From NCBI GenBank assembly GCA_902541695.1, contig CACBRT010000002.1:62001-126000 (forward strand): a stretch of 64,000 bases of DNA. Direction: 5' to 3'. Below the pieces are notes generated by a model that did not search any database, was not told the origin of the DNA, and worked only from the letters and a program-made list of their open reading frames with translations. This document shows, in pieces, positions 10,707 through 22,047 of the stretch; position 1 is the first letter of the stretch; each line of letters starts with the position of its first letter. This stretch comes from an uncultured Alphaproteobacteria bacterium (GTDB lineage Bacteria; Pseudomonadota; Alphaproteobacteria; Rhodobacterales; Rhodobacteraceae). The position numbers were made by a program, and so were the translations under genes.

Positions 10707-11531
10707 ATGAGTAATGAAAATGATGAGGTAGATCAAAGTTCAGCTCCTCTTATAGAACATCTAGCTGAACTGAGAAATAGATTAATTAAATCTGTTGTAG
10801 CTTTTGCTATATGTATGATTTGCGCTTTTACCGTTGCTACCCAAATATTTAACTTTTTAGCTGGCCCAATTGTTGAAATTTTAAGACTAAACGGGCAAGA
10901 GCCAGATCTCATATTTACTGGTTTGCAGCAAGGTTTCATGGTAAACATAAGAATATCTTTATTTGGAGGATTTATTTTATCATTTCCTTATATTGGTTTA
11001 CAATTATGGAAGTTTGTTGCACCTGGACTTTATAAAGAAGAAAAAAAGGCTTTTTTCCCTTTTTTAGTTGCTTCACCGATACTCTTTTTATTAGGAGCAG
11101 CTTTCTCTTTTTACATAGTAATGCCTTTAGCTTTTGATTTTTTTCTGGGCTTTCAACAAAATAATGAAAATATTTCAAATCTTGTAGGTATTACATATCT
11201 AGGAACTATCAACGAATATCTTGGGTTAACAATGAAATTTATTATTGCTTTTGGTTTATGTTTCCAGTTACCTGTATTACTTACTCTTATGGGAAAAGCC
11301 GGATTAATTTCCTCTTATACTCTAGCTAAATCAAGAAAATATGCTGTTGTGTGTATTTTGGTATTAGCTGCAATTGTGACCCCACCAGACGTTATTACTC
11401 AAATAATTTTATTTAGTGTAGTATATGCTCTTTATGAAATTTCAGTAGTTTTAGTAAAATTTGTAGAAAAAAAACAAAAAGAAAAACTTGATAATGACGA
11501 TTTTTTTAACGACAAATCCAAAAGTCTTTAG
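10707..11531 (+). CDS. tatC: Sec-independent translocase subunit TatC
   Basis: PLIEHLAELRNRLIKS, LWKFVAPGLYKEEKK, IVTPPDVITQI. Confidence 0.97.
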   Translation: MSNENDEVDQSSAPLIEHLAELRNRLIKSVVAFAICMICAFTVATQIFNFLAGPIVEILRLNGQEPDLIFTGLQQGFMVNIRISLFGGFILSFPYIGLQLWKFVAPGLYKEEKKAFFPFLVASPILFLLGAAFSFYIVMPLAFDFFLGFQQNNENISNLVGITYLGTINEYLGLTMKFIIAFGLCFQLPVLLTLMGKAGLISSYTLAKSRKYAVVCILVLAAIVTPPDVITQIILFSVVYALYEISVVLVKFVEKKQKEKLDNDDFFNDKSKSL

Positions 11532-11549
11532 ACAATTAAATATTTATTA

Positions 11550-12404
11550 ATGGATAGTTCGCATGACAATTACTTAAAAAGAATAGCTGATGCTTTAGAC
11601 AGGATTAGTCCACCACCTTTAACTTTAAGTAATTTGGATAAATCAAATATATATCAGTGGAGTCCAAATCCTGATATTTTATTACCAATGAATAATAATT
11701 CAGTATTAGCTCTAGACTTGCTTGTTGGCGTTAATTGTAACAAGGACAAGATATATTTTAACACATTTCAATTTGCAAAAGGATTTCCTGCAAATAATAT
11801 CTTATTATGGGGGGCTAGGGGTACTGGGAAATCTTCATTAATTAAATCAGTTCATAACAAAATCTCTAACACCTTTTCTTCACTTAAACTCATCCAAATT
11901 CAAAAAAAGGATATTAGCTCATTTAATAGACTAATATCAATTCTAGAAAAAATAAGAAAAGACTATAGATTTATTATATTTTGTGATGATTTGACCTTTT
12001 CTGACGAAAATGAAGATTACAAAACTTTAAAAGTTTTGTTAGACGGTGGATTACTAGAAAAGCCAAAAAATATTGTTTTTTATTGTACTTCTAATAGAAA
12101 ACATTTGGTACCAAGAGAGATGTATGAAAACACTTTATCATCATCTATTTCTCCTGCAGAAGTTGTTGAAGAAAAAGTATCATTATCTGATCGTTTTGGA
12201 TTAATTTTAGGATTTTATCCAATATCACAGGAACAATATTTAGATATGGTTGTAAAATACATAAAACATTTTAAAATTCCAGTAAAAAGAGAACAAATTA
12301 TAAAAGAAGCGATCGAGTGGCAACAAACGCGTGGAAGCCGATCTGGTAGAGCAGCATGGCAATTTATAATTTTTCTAGCTGGCAAATATGAAATAAATCT
12401 ATAA
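11550..12404 (+). CDS. DUF815-family ATP-binding protein
   Basis: P-loop WGARGTGKSSLIK, FCDDLTFSDENEDYKTLK, C-terminal RGSRSGRAAWQFI. Confidence 0.88.
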   Translation: MDSSHDNYLKRIADALDRISPPPLTLSNLDKSNIYQWSPNPDILLPMNNNSVLALDLLVGVNCNKDKIYFNTFQFAKGFPANNILLWGARGTGKSSLIKSVHNKISNTFSSLKLIQIQKKDISSFNRLISILEKIRKDYRFIIFCDDLTFSDENEDYKTLKVLLDGGLLEKPKNIVFYCTSNRKHLVPREMYENTLSSSISPAEVVEEKVSLSDRFGLILGFYPISQEQYLDMVVKYIKHFKIPVKREQIIKEAIEWQQTRGSRSGRAAWQFIIFLAGKYEINL

Positions 12405-12427
12405 TAAAAATCTACTTTTAAAATAAA

Positions 12428-13528
12428 TTATTTAAATAATGGTTCAGGATCTAAGCTTTCAGTACCTTTACGTAATTCAAAGTGTAAGTAGTTTTTTGTA
12501 TTATCATTTAATGAAGACTTTTCTACTTCTCCAATAATTTGCCCCGCTGTAACCCTTTGCCCCTTATTAACTTTTACATTTTTTACTCTTCCATAAATGC
12601 TTATTACTGAATCTTTGTGTTTTATCAAAATTATTTTTCCTAGGCCTCCTACTGGTTCTGAAATTAAAGCCACCACACCTGCTGCTGAAGATTTAATAGG
12701 AGTACCTGGTAGAGCAAAAAAATCAACACCTTCATTTTTATTATTTAATGAAGTCGGATTATATTTTCTTAAGATTATTCCATCTACTGGCTTTATTATT
12801 TTTTTTTCATCAATTATTTCATTACTTGTACTTCCAATATCTAACTGATCAGTTTCTTTAATTCCTTCCTTTAAGGAAGGAGTTAAATTTTGTTCTTTAT
12901 TATCAACTTTATTATTGCTTTTTTTCTTATTTTTGGGTGTATCATTTTCTTTTCTCTTTAAAATTACTGGAATAATTAATTCCCTTCCTTCTATTATATT
13001 TAAATCTGCATCTAAACCATTCCATTTTGCTAATGAAGTAACAGATACGTTATATAATCTTGCTATTGAATAAGCAGTATCACCTGTTTCAACTCTATGC
13101 TTTATTGGGTTGCTTGGTGTTCCCAAATTAGATATCCTACTATCAGCATTTTCTATAGATTTTTTTGAATCTTGAATATTCCATTCAGAAAAAGAACCAA
13201 CTACTTCACCAGCGATCTTTATAGGTAGCGCAAGAACCTCATTTTCTCTAGGTAGATAATTCAATAAAACTCCATTATAAGAGGCTAGCCTTTCAGGGTC
13301 TATATTTAACCTTTTTCCCACTTCCTCAACTGTCTCATTTCCCTTTGCAACAAGTATTTGATAATTTTCGTATGTGATTATACCTCGACTATCAGGAAGA
13401 GGCCTTTCTAAGATAGATCCTTCATCAAAAGAAGCCCCATATTCGTTGTCAAATGACGAATTTTTATTAGATTGGCATGAGATTAGTAATATCGAAAAAA
13501 ATACAAAAAATCCCTTAATCCTATGCAT
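12428..13528 (-). CDS. LysM / M23 peptidase-domain lipoprotein (NlpD/EnvC-like)
   Basis: Lipobox-like LLISCQS, two LysM-like segments (GNETVEEVGKRLNIDPERLASYNG; ETGDTAYSIARLYNVSVTSLAKWNGL), C-terminal M23-like fold (GVDFFALPGTPIKSSAAGVVALI). Confidence 0.88.
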   Translation of the reverse strand: MHRIKGFFVFFSILLISCQSNKNSSFDNEYGASFDEGSILERPLPDSRGIITYENYQILVAKGNETVEEVGKRLNIDPERLASYNGVLLNYLPRENEVLALPIKIAGEVVGSFSEWNIQDSKKSIENADSRISNLGTPSNPIKHRVETGDTAYSIARLYNVSVTSLAKWNGLDADLNIIEGRELIIPVILKRKENDTPKNKKKSNNKVDNKEQNLTPSLKEGIKETDQLDIGSTSNEIIDEKKIIKPVDGIILRKYNPTSLNNKNEGVDFFALPGTPIKSSAAGVVALISEPVGGLGKIILIKHKDSVISIYGRVKNVKVNKGQRVTAGQIIGEVEKSSLNDNTKNYLHFELRKGTESLDPEPLFK

Positions 13529-14180
13529 TTATAAAATCCCGCATATTTGGTATTCCTTCTAGCAATGGAACAAATCTAACTTTAAAAATTTCCTCGTAAT
13601 GAATTTGGAATTTGTCTTTTCTTATCTTTACCAAGGTTTGTTCATCTTTTGACATACCAACTGGTAAGACCATAATACCTCCATATTTAAGTTGGTCTAT
13701 TAATATTTTTGGAATATCTTCTGCTGCAGCAGAAATTAAAATTCGATCAAATGGTGCCTGATTCTCTATACCAAGAGATCCATCACCAGAAATACAAGTA
13801 ACATTTCTAAAACCATTATCAGCAAGTAATTTTTCAGCTTTCTTTTTCAAAATGTCATATCTTTCAATTGAATATACTCTTCTTGAAAGTTTAGAAAGTA
13901 TTGCAGTTTGATAACCAGAACCAGTACCAACTTCTAAAACTTTACAGCTTTTATTAATTTCCAATTTTTCAATCATTTTAGCAATTATAGAGGGCTGACT
14001 AGTTGTTTGGCCGCAGTTAATGGGCAAAGGTATATCATCTTGAGATCTAGATAAAAAAATACCATCTAAAAATATTTTTCTATCAATGGATTCCATAGTC
14101 TTGAGAACTATTTTATCTTTAATTCCTTTACGTTTAAGGTTAAATATGAACTTTATTTTATCTTCTTTATTAGTTGTCAT
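13521..14180 (-). CDS. pcm: Protein-L-isoaspartate O-methyltransferase
   Basis: CGQTTSQPSIIAKMIEKL, VLEVGTGSGYQTAILSKL, LPVG. Confidence 0.93.
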   Translation of the reverse strand: MTTNKEDKIKFIFNLKRKGIKDKIVLKTMESIDRKIFLDGIFLSRSQDDIPLPINCGQTTSQPSIIAKMIEKLEINKSCKVLEVGTGSGYQTAILSKLSRRVYSIERYDILKKKAEKLLADNGFRNVTCISGDGSLGIENQAPFDRILISAAAEDIPKILIDQLKYGGIMVLPVGMSKDEQTLVKIRKDKFQIHYEEIFKVRFVPLLEGIPNMRDFINA

Positions 14181-14408
14181 TAGAAAATTTTTTAAGCCTC
14201 CTAAATATATTTTATCTATATTTTGTTATTTTTTATAATTATATCCTTAATTAATATATCAACATTTAAAAAAAATAAATTTATATATCATTATAAGAAT
14301 GTATTTCCTTACAATAAAATTTTCGAATTCAAAATAAAAATTTTGTAAATATAATTTTTTAACTTAGTTCATACATAAATAAGTAAAATCATTTCATTAT
14401 TATTCTTT

Positions 14409-15698
14409 TTATTCTAATTCCCCGAATTGATTGAGAAATTTTGCTCCTGAAAGAAATTCCGATAAGCATTTAGGTATCATAATTTTTCCATCGATCGTTT
14501 GATAGTTTTCAATTACTGCTATAAGACATCTTCCAACAGCTAGTCCTGATCCATTTAAAGTATGAAGAAATAAAGGTTTAGTTTCAGATTTTTCTCTATA
14601 TCGTGCATTCATTCTTCTTGATTGAAAATCACCACAGTTAGATATTGAGGAAATTTCTCTATATTTCCCTTGTCCTGGTAACCAAACTTCAAGGTCATAT
14701 GTTTTATTAGCTGAAAAACCCAAATCACCAGAGCATAAAAGAACTTTCCTAAAAGGTAATTCTAAATCCTTTAGTATATTTTCAGCACACTTAGTCATTC
14801 TTTCATGCTCATCCGTACTTTTCTCAGGAACAGTAAAAGTGACCATTTCTACTTTCTCGAATTGATGTTGTCTTAGCATTCCAGTTGTATCTTTTCCTGC
14901 ACTACCTGCCTCTGATCGAAAGCATTGAGTAACTGCACATAGTCTGATTGGTAATTCAGATATAGATACAATACTATTTGCTAAAAGATTTGTTAAAGAT
15001 ACTTCTGCAGTTGGAATTAACCACCATCCATTAGAAGTTTTGTAACTTTCAGAGGAAAATTTTGGAAGTTGACCAGTACCATACATGACATTGTCTTTTA
15101 CTAGTACAGGTGTTGCAACTTCTTTTAATTTATGAATATTTATATGCTTATTCATCATAAATTGCGCAAGAGCTCTATGAAGAGTTGCTATTCCTCCAGA
15201 TAAAATTGAAAAGCGACTTCCAGATATCTTAGCAGCAGACTTAAAATCAATATACTTGGCAGCGGGAACTTCAAAATGTTGTTTTGGTTTAAATTGTAAT
15301 TTTTTTATATCTCCCCATTCATATATTTGAATATTATCTTTTTCATTTATACCATATGGTATATCAATACTGCATAAATTTGGTAAGGTTTCTAAAATTG
15401 AAGTAAGCTTATTACTATTTAATTGAACCTCATTTTCGAGTTTTGATATTGATATTTTTTTATCTCTTATTTTTTCTTTTAATTTAAGTATTTTTTCATC
15501 AGATCCTAAAGCTTTTATTTTACCAAAATCTTTGGATAAAGAATTTACTGATGCTTTTTGAATTTCAAGCATTTCAATATTTTTTCTTTTTTCAGTGTCT
15601 AATTTCAAAATGCTATTACTTAAAGGTTTAATATTCCTTTTTTTCAATTCTTGGTCAAATTCATTTGGATTAGATCTTATTTTTTTAATATCAAGCAT
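14409..15698 (-). CDS. serS: Serine--tRNA ligase
   Basis: Class II aaRS motifs (IPTAEVSLTNLLAN, CFRSEAGSAGKDTTGMLRQHQFEKVEMV, LNGSGLAVGRCLIAVIENYQ). Confidence 0.97.
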   Translation of the reverse strand: MLDIKKIRSNPNEFDQELKKRNIKPLSNSILKLDTEKRKNIEMLEIQKASVNSLSKDFGKIKALGSDEKILKLKEKIRDKKISISKLENEVQLNSNKLTSILETLPNLCSIDIPYGINEKDNIQIYEWGDIKKLQFKPKQHFEVPAAKYIDFKSAAKISGSRFSILSGGIATLHRALAQFMMNKHINIHKLKEVATPVLVKDNVMYGTGQLPKFSSESYKTSNGWWLIPTAEVSLTNLLANSIVSISELPIRLCAVTQCFRSEAGSAGKDTTGMLRQHQFEKVEMVTFTVPEKSTDEHERMTKCAENILKDLELPFRKVLLCSGDLGFSANKTYDLEVWLPGQGKYREISSISNCGDFQSRRMNARYREKSETKPLFLHTLNGSGLAVGRCLIAVIENYQTIDGKIMIPKCLSEFLSGAKFLNQFGELE

Positions 15699-15886
15699 GA
15701 ATTTATTATTCGTTAAAAAATTTAAATTACTATTATACCAATTTTTAGGAGATTGAAATAAATTTTATCAGTAAATAACTTTGAGTCAGTAGTCGTTTAT
15801 ATATTAAACTGACTTTATAAAATTTGAATTGACATTCAGTTAAAAATATTTTTTTTAACTTACCTAATTAAAAATAGATATTTAAA

Positions 15887-16135
15887 ATGAATTTATTAAA
15901 TAAAATAGAATATAGATTAAAATATAGATCTACAAAAGAAATGGACTTAATATTTAGAAAATTTTGGGTGGATTTTAAAGAAAATCATACTAAAAATGAG
16001 CTAACAATATTTAATGATCTTATCCATGAGGACGATTTAGAGATATATAATTGGATAATTGGCTTTTCAAAAACACCTAAATATTATTATAAAATCATTT
16101 CTAGAATTAGGTTGCAATTAAATTTTACTGGCTAA
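15887..16135 (+). CDS. sdhE: SdhE/SDHAF2-family FAD assembly factor
   Basis: 82-aa protein with family pattern (YRSTKEMDLIFRKFW...FNDLIHEDDLEIYNWIIG). The RGxxE motif reads RSTKE. Confidence 0.85.
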   Translation: MNLLNKIEYRLKYRSTKEMDLIFRKFWVDFKENHTKNELTIFNDLIHEDDLEIYNWIIGFSKTPKYYYKIISRIRLQLNFTG

Positions 16136-16241
16136 TTATCAATCGATCTTTTATTTTAACAATAATTCATTTTTCTTGTGATTAAAAATATAAATGTTAT
16201 ATTTATCTCGCTTTTAATTTTATTTTAGTTTGGATTAATAA

Positions 16242-17423
16242 TTGGACAAAATCGAAAAAAATTTTTTTGAAAGTTATGATTCTTTAGAAATAAGCCTTGG
16301 TGAAATATTAAGAGGTGAAAGAGCAACTCTAGGAAAATCTTATCTAGACGTTCAAAAAGACTTAAAAATTAAGGTGAATTACATAAAAGCTATTGAGAAA
16401 TGTGATATAAGTTCATTAGGAAATAAAAGTTTTATTGCTGGATATGTAAAAACTTATGCAAGGTATTTAGAATTAGACCCTGATTATGTTTATCAGAGAT
16501 TTTGTGATGAATCTGGATTTGAGTCTTCAAAACTTAATTCTTTTGAAATTAAAAAAAGAATAAATACTAAAACTGAAAATAACAACTCATTTAATTCAAA
16601 TTTTTGGAGACCTGGTAAGTTTTCCCAGAATAAAGTGAATTTTAGTTATGCAAGTATGAATATTTTTAAAAAAGCTTTACCTATTTGCTCACTATTTATT
16701 GTTCTATTTGGTGTAGGATATTGGATTATGCTAATTATCCTAGATTTACAGAGGTTAGAATTCATTCCTATAGATCAAGAGCCTTATAGCTCGGTAGATT
16801 TAATGAAATATAATGATGAATTTCCTGAATTTAACGATAGCAATTTTGAGCAGAAAAGGCTTATTTTAGATAGTCTTTATTCTACTAGTGACACTTCATT
16901 TCCAATAGTTCAAAATCGAGATAGCCCAATCGCAAAAATTAATCCAAATTCCTATGGGTTATTTTTAAAAACTGATAAAATGAAAAACCCATTAGAAATT
17001 AAAAAAAAATTAGCTGTTTCAAACCTTTCAAATGAACGATTTCTAGAGGAAAAAAAGGTAGTTTTAAGACCTAGATCTCCTAAACTTATTATCATTGCAT
17101 TGGAAAAATCATGGATTAGATTAAAGGATCAAAAAGGTGACATTTTTCTAGAAAGAAACCTCTCTAAGGGTGAAGAATTTTTAATACCTAATGAATTATT
17201 CTCTGGTTCACTGAGAGTTGGAAACTCTACTAAAGTTTTCTTTGATATTGACGGAATTATATTTGGTCCATTAAGCAGAGATAAGAGTGTTATAAAGAAT
17301 TTTTCAATTGATCCTTTAAATATTAAAAATAATCTGTCATTTGTATCAAAAAGTGTTGATTTTTTTGATGTAAGGAATAATAAAAAAATAAAAGCATTAA
17401 ATACTGCAAAAAAAATAGATTAA
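16242..17423 (+). CDS. RodZ-like helix-turn-helix membrane protein with C-terminal DUF4115-like domain
   Basis: N-terminal HTH (LGEILRGERATLGKSYLDVQKDLKIKVNYIKAIE...FIAGYVKTYARYLELD), TM segment, C-terminal beta domain (SWIRLKDQKGDIFLERNLSKGEEFLIP). Confidence 0.88.
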   Translation: MDKIEKNFFESYDSLEISLGEILRGERATLGKSYLDVQKDLKIKVNYIKAIEKCDISSLGNKSFIAGYVKTYARYLELDPDYVYQRFCDESGFESSKLNSFEIKKRINTKTENNNSFNSNFWRPGKFSQNKVNFSYASMNIFKKALPICSLFIVLFGVGYWIMLIILDLQRLEFIPIDQEPYSSVDLMKYNDEFPEFNDSNFEQKRLILDSLYSTSDTSFPIVQNRDSPIAKINPNSYGLFLKTDKMKNPLEIKKKLAVSNLSNERFLEEKKVVLRPRSPKLIIIALEKSWIRLKDQKGDIFLERNLSKGEEFLIPNELFSGSLRVGNSTKVFFDIDGIIFGPLSRDKSVIKNFSIDPLNIKNNLSFVSKSVDFFDVRNNKKIKALNTAKKID

Positions 17424-17446
17424 CTATAACTAATTGACTTGTCATA

Positions 17447-18550
17447 ATGAACTTAAATTCAATCAGACCTTGGAGAAGTATACAAAGGAGAAAAAGTAGA
17501 AAAATCATGGTTGGGTCAGTTCCAGTTGGTGGAGATTCTCCAATTACAGTCCAAACCATGACTAATACATTAACGTCTGATGTTAAAAGTACTTTAAAGC
17601 AGATTTTCTTGTGTGTTGATGCAGGTGCTGACATTGTTAGAGTTTCTTGTCCTGATGAAGAGAGTACAACTGCACTTAAGTCTATAACAAATGAAAGTCC
17701 GGTTCCTATCGTTGCTGACATTCACTTTCATTATAAACGAGCCATCGAGGCTGCAAAAGCTGGTGCTGCTTGTCTTAGAATAAATCCCGGAAATATTGGT
17801 TCTTCTTTAAGGATAAAAGAGGTAATTAAAGCTGCAAAAGATTTTGGATGTTCAATTAGAATTGGGGTAAATGCAGGTAGTTTAGAAAAAAATCTTCTTG
17901 AAAAATATGGAGAGCCTTGTCCAGAAGCAATGATTGAAAGTGGTCTAAATCATATTAAATTATTAGAAGATAACGATTTTCTGGAATTTAAAATATCTGT
18001 AAAAGCATCAGATGTATTTCTATCATCAGCTGCTTATCAAGGACTTTCTGAAGCTACAAATGCCCCTATTCATCTTGGTATAACTGAAGCAGGTAGTTTT
18101 TTGTCTGGATCTATAAAGTCCTCAATTGGAATTGGGAATCTACTTTGGATGGGTGTTGGAGATACAATAAGAGTTTCACTTTCTAGTGATCCAGTTGATG
18201 AAGTAAAAGTAGGATACGAGATATTAAAAAGCTTAGGACTGCGTCACCGAGGAGTTCAAATTATATCATGCCCATCTTGTGCAAGGCAAGGTTTTGATGT
18301 TATTAACACTGTAAAGAAATTAGAGGAAAAGCTATCACATATAAAGACCCCAATGTCTCTTTCAATTATTGGATGTGTAGTGAATGGACCAGGAGAAGCT
18401 CTAATGACAGATGTTGGATTTACTGGAGGAGGTGCAGGTTCTGGTATGGTATACATGGCTGGGAAAGCTTCTTATAAAATGTCTAATGAAGAAATGATAA
18501 ATCATATTGTTGAATTAGTAGAAAAAAAGGCAAATACCTTAAATGAATAA
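17447..18550 (+). CDS. ispG: 4-hydroxy-3-methylbut-2-enyl diphosphate synthase
   Basis: GcpE motifs ([35 protein letters not shown]). Confidence 0.97.
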   Translation: MNLNSIRPWRSIQRRKSRKIMVGSVPVGGDSPITVQTMTNTLTSDVKSTLKQIFLCVDAGADIVRVSCPDEESTTALKSITNESPVPIVADIHFHYKRAIEAAKAGAACLRINPGNIGSSLRIKEVIKAAKDFGCSIRIGVNAGSLEKNLLEKYGEPCPEAMIESGLNHIKLLEDNDFLEFKISVKASDVFLSSAAYQGLSEATNAPIHLGITEAGSFLSGSIKSSIGIGNLLWMGVGDTIRVSLSSDPVDEVKVGYEILKSLGLRHRGVQIISCPSCARQGFDVINTVKKLEEKLSHIKTPMSLSIIGCVVNGPGEALMTDVGFTGGGAGSGMVYMAGKASYKMSNEEMINHIVELVEKKANTLNE

Positions 18551-18645
18551 AGTGCTATCAAATCTTTTAATCAAATTTATCATATAATTGTAATGTCATT
18601 TAAGTGTGATATAATACAATTTATAAAAAAATTTAATTAGTTTCC

Positions 18646-19716
18646 ATGTCTCAGATTGTCTCTGATTTACGAATTCAAAAAATAGTTTCACATTTTGAGT
18701 TTTTAGAAGCAAAATTAAGCGAAAACTTAAATAGAGAGGAGCTTGTAAAATTTTCAAAAGAGTATTCAGAATTAAAGCCGATTTTTGAGAATATTCAGCA
18801 GCTAGAAAAAGTTAAATTAGAGCTTTTAGAAGCAAAAGAATTATTCAATGATCCAGAATATAAAGAATTAGCAGGAGATGAAGTTTCTAAATTAGAAGGT
18901 AAAATAAAAATAAAAGAAGAAGAAATTCAATTATTATTATTACCAAAAGATATTAATGACAATAGATCTGTAATTTTAGAATTAAGAGCTGGAACAGGCG
19001 GAGATGAAGCAGCTTTATTTGTAGCAGATTTACTAAGGATGTATGAGCGATATTCAGACATTTCCAAATGGAAAATAGAAAATATTAGTAATACTCCCAG
19101 CCAGGTAGGAGGATTCAAAGAAATTGTTTTGAGTATTTCCGGAGAAAGTGTTTATTCCAAATTAAAGTATGAGAGTGGTGTTCATAGGGTTCAAAGAGTT
19201 CCAGAGACAGAAAGTGGAGGAAGGGTTCATACTTCAGCAGCAACTGTTGCAGTTTTACCTGAAGCTGAGGAAGTTGATGTAGAGATTTTAAATAGTGATA
19301 TTCGTATTGACACAATGAGATCCTCAGGTGCAGGGGGTCAACATGTAAATACTACAGATTCAGCTGTCAGAATTACACATATACCAACTGGGATTGTGGT
19401 TATATCATCCGAAAAATCCCAACATCAAAATAGAGCTAAAGCAATGCAAGTTTTAAGAACAAGGTTATATGATCTAAATATTTCTTCGCAACAAAATGAA
19501 ATAGCTTCAACTAGAAAAAATCAAGTTGGAAGCGGCGACAGATCAGAAAGAATAAGAACTTACAATTTTCCTCAAGGAAGAGTGACTGATCATAGGATAA
19601 ACTATACAATATACAAATTAGATCAATTCCTTAATGGAGATATAGATGAATTATTAAATAAATTAATAGCGGATGATCAGGCGAAAAAAATTGCAGAAAA
19701 TATTAATAATGCTTGA
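18646..19716 (+). CDS. prfA: Peptide chain release factor 1
   Basis: GGQ motif ([25 protein letters not shown]), [21 protein letters not shown]-like segment. Confidence 0.97.
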   Translation: MSQIVSDLRIQKIVSHFEFLEAKLSENLNREELVKFSKEYSELKPIFENIQQLEKVKLELLEAKELFNDPEYKELAGDEVSKLEGKIKIKEEEIQLLLLPKDINDNRSVILELRAGTGGDEAALFVADLLRMYERYSDISKWKIENISNTPSQVGGFKEIVLSISGESVYSKLKYESGVHRVQRVPETESGGRVHTSAATVAVLPEAEEVDVEILNSDIRIDTMRSSGAGGQHVNTTDSAVRITHIPTGIVVISSEKSQHQNRAKAMQVLRTRLYDLNISSQQNEIASTRKNQVGSGDRSERIRTYNFPQGRVTDHRINYTIYKLDQFLNGDIDELLNKLIADDQAKKIAENINNA

Positions 19717-20539
19717 TAATAAGTTTTTAAAACATTTAAAAAAAAAGTCAAAATTATCGAATTTTGTTTTTGATAAAAGAGATTTAGAAAAATTAATTAA
19801 GTATTCACTAGAAAGCAGCAAAAACAAAGATTTTATCAATTTCTTTTATGATCCATATTTATTAAAAATATTTAATTTTGCTTTGAGAAGAAGGTTATCC
19901 CATGAACCAATATCACAAATTATTGGTTTTAGGAACTTTTGGAAATCAGTTTTTTATGTCGATAACCACGTATTGGATCCAAGACCTGAAACTGAATTAA
20001 TTATAGAAAAAGTTTTAGAATTACCTTCAAAAAATTTGAGCTTATTGGATTTAGGAACAGGTTCAGGTTGCTTAGCTATTTCTATAGCTTTGGAAAGACC
20101 ACATTTTCAAATAAATGCATCTGATATATGTATTGATGCAATAAAAATAGCAAAGTTGAATGCAAAGAAATATAATACAAGAATTAATTTTATAAAATCA
20201 GATTGGTTTGATAATATAATTGGAAACTTTGATATTATTGTATGTAATCCACCATACATATCAAAAAATGAGTATATGAAACTATCTTTAGGCATTCGTA
20301 GATTTGAACCAAAAATTGCTTTATATGGAGGACTTAAAGGTTTAGATAGTTATCGTAAGATAATTAATAACATTTTTTGTTATCTAAAACCTAATGGTTT
20401 GGCTTTTTTAGAGATCGGTTATAATCAGAAAAAAGATATTTGCAAATTATTTAAAGATTATGGATTTGATAAAATTGAATTTTTTAAGGACTTGACAGGA
20501 AAATATCGTATTGTATGTGTTAAAAAAGACGCAATATAA
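19709..20539 (+). CDS. prmC: Peptide chain release factor N5-glutamine methyltransferase
   Basis: NPPY motif ([15 protein letters not shown]), [28 protein letters not shown] at 19709 overlapping the prfA stop is preferred over the listed 19673. Confidence 0.93.
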   Translation: MLDNKFLKHLKKKSKLSNFVFDKRDLEKLIKYSLESSKNKDFINFFYDPYLLKIFNFALRRRLSHEPISQIIGFRNFWKSVFYVDNHVLDPRPETELIIEKVLELPSKNLSLLDLGTGSGCLAISIALERPHFQINASDICIDAIKIAKLNAKKYNTRINFIKSDWFDNIIGNFDIIVCNPPYISKNEYMKLSLGIRRFEPKIALYGGLKGLDSYRKIINNIFCYLKPNGLAFLEIGYNQKKDICKLFKDYGFDKIEFFKDLTGKYRIVCVKKDAI

Positions 20540-20692
20540 GCTGATTTACGAAACTTTGAATAAATTTGTTCATATTCCTTGATAAATTGCAAATATAAAG
20601 TATGTTCTATTTGTCCCTATACCCTAGAAATAAATATTATAAAACATATATGATGGGATATTTTTTCGTAATTTAATCGTTCTTTAACTAAA

Positions 20693-21223
20693 ATGAGATC
20701 ATCTAGCAAGTCCAGAAATAGAAATAGGAATGCTAACCGTAGAGGAAATAACAACGGTAGTGTTATAAACAGAGTTTTTGAAAGTGCAGGTCCTGAAGGT
20801 AAAGTAAGAGGGACACCTCAGCAAATTATTGATAAATATATTTCCTTAGCTCATGATTCACAGCTTTCAGGAGATAGAGTTTCTGCTGAAAATTTTCAAC
20901 AACACGCTGAACATTATTCTAGAATTTTGTCCGAGGCTCAAAAAGATATGATTGATAAGCAGTCAGATATAATGAATCCAAATGTAAATAATTTTGGAAA
21001 AAATGAAAATTCTTTTCCTAATAATACTTCTGTTGAGTTTGGTAATGAAAATATTTCTGAAAACGTAGAAAAAAATTTAAACGTAAAAAAATCTCTCAAA
21101 GAGTGCTCCCCTACTGATAAGACTTCTAAAAGTGGTTATAAAAACTCGTCAAACTCTAAAAACCAAGAACTTACTTCAGATAATAAAGAGAGTGATGACA
21201 AAACCATATCTGATTTCAAATGA
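20693..21223 (+). CDS. DUF4167 domain-containing protein
   Basis: N-terminal domain VFESAGPEGKVRGTPQQIIDKYISLAHDSQLSGDRVSAENFQQHAEHYSRIL, basic N-terminus, low-complexity C-terminus. Confidence 0.9.
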   Translation: MRSSSKSRNRNRNANRRGNNNGSVINRVFESAGPEGKVRGTPQQIIDKYISLAHDSQLSGDRVSAENFQQHAEHYSRILSEAQKDMIDKQSDIMNPNVNNFGKNENSFPNNTSVEFGNENISENVEKNLNVKKSLKECSPTDKTSKSGYKNSSNSKNQELTSDNKESDDKTISDFK

Positions 21224-21234
21224 GTAAAATAGTA

Positions 21235-22047
21235 TTAATCTATTAAAGATAAGTCGCAAAAATTCTTGAGTTTTATAGATTGAGGTCTTTGAGTTTCCTT
21301 AATACCTGCTTCTGTTAATTTTGATGCAATGTTAGGTAAAATCTTTTTTAGACTTGATCTCACCATTTTTCTTTTTTGATTAAATGCTGCATCAATAATT
21401 ATTTTGAATTTTTTTTTGTCAAAATTATATCTTGGTTTTTTTAAAATTTCAAAATAAATAAGCGCGCTACTTACTTTTGGTCTAGGTACAAATGAACCAG
21501 GAGGTATATTTAGAACTAATTTGGGATTTGTATATAATTCTGTTAATAAACTAATCCTAGATCTTTTTGAAGTACCCACCGATGCAACAATTCTGTCGGC
21601 AACTTCTTTTTGAAACATTAGAGTAAATGATATGCATGAGCTGTTACAGATGTCATTTTTAAGCCATTTAATTAATAAGGCTGTTGAAATATTATATGGT
21701 AAATTTGATATGATTTTGTAAGGATAATGATTTAGTTTTTTGATATCGAACTCTAATGCATCTTGATTAATAATCTTTAGCTTAGTGGGGTAAACAGTTT
21801 TTAATTCCTCAAGTAGAGGAATCAACTCTCTATCTTTTTCTATTACAAACAATTTGTTAATATTAGCCTTCAATAAAGATTGTGTTAACCCACCAGGACC
21901 AGGACCAATTTCTAAAACATTTATTTTTTGATTTATTTTAGATTTTTCCACAATTTTTGAAAGTATATCAACATTTGTTATGAAATGTTGGCCATATTTT
22001 TTTTTTGCTTTTATTTCAAAAGACTTTATTTTGCTTGTAATATCCAC
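21235..22047 (-). CDS. rsmA: 16S rRNA dimethyladenosine transferase
   Basis: KKYGQHFITNVDILSKI, LEIGPGPGGLTQSLL, ISNLPYNIS, FVPRPKVSSALI. Confidence 0.96.
   Translation of the reverse strand: MDITSKIKSFEIKAKKKYGQHFITNVDILSKIVEKSKINQKINVLEIGPGPGGLTQSLLKANINKLFVIEKDRELIPLLEELKTVYPTKLKIINQDALEFDIKKLNHYPYKIISNLPYNISTALLIKWLKNDICNSSCISFTLMFQKEVADRIVASVGTSKRSRISLLTELYTNPKLVLNIPPGSFVPRPKVSSALIYFEILKKPRYNFDKKKFKIIIDAAFNQKRKMVRSSLKKILPNIASKLTEAGIKETQRPQSIKLKNFCDLSLID

Noticed and set aside
12860-12890. CCTTCCTTTAAGGAAGG hairpin as terminator
   Set aside because: Lies inside the coding linker of the LysM/M23 gene with no U-tract in a terminating context.
17323-17721. 132-aa ORF on - strand
   Set aside because: Antisense to the RodZ-like gene end and ispG. 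Low-complexity translation.
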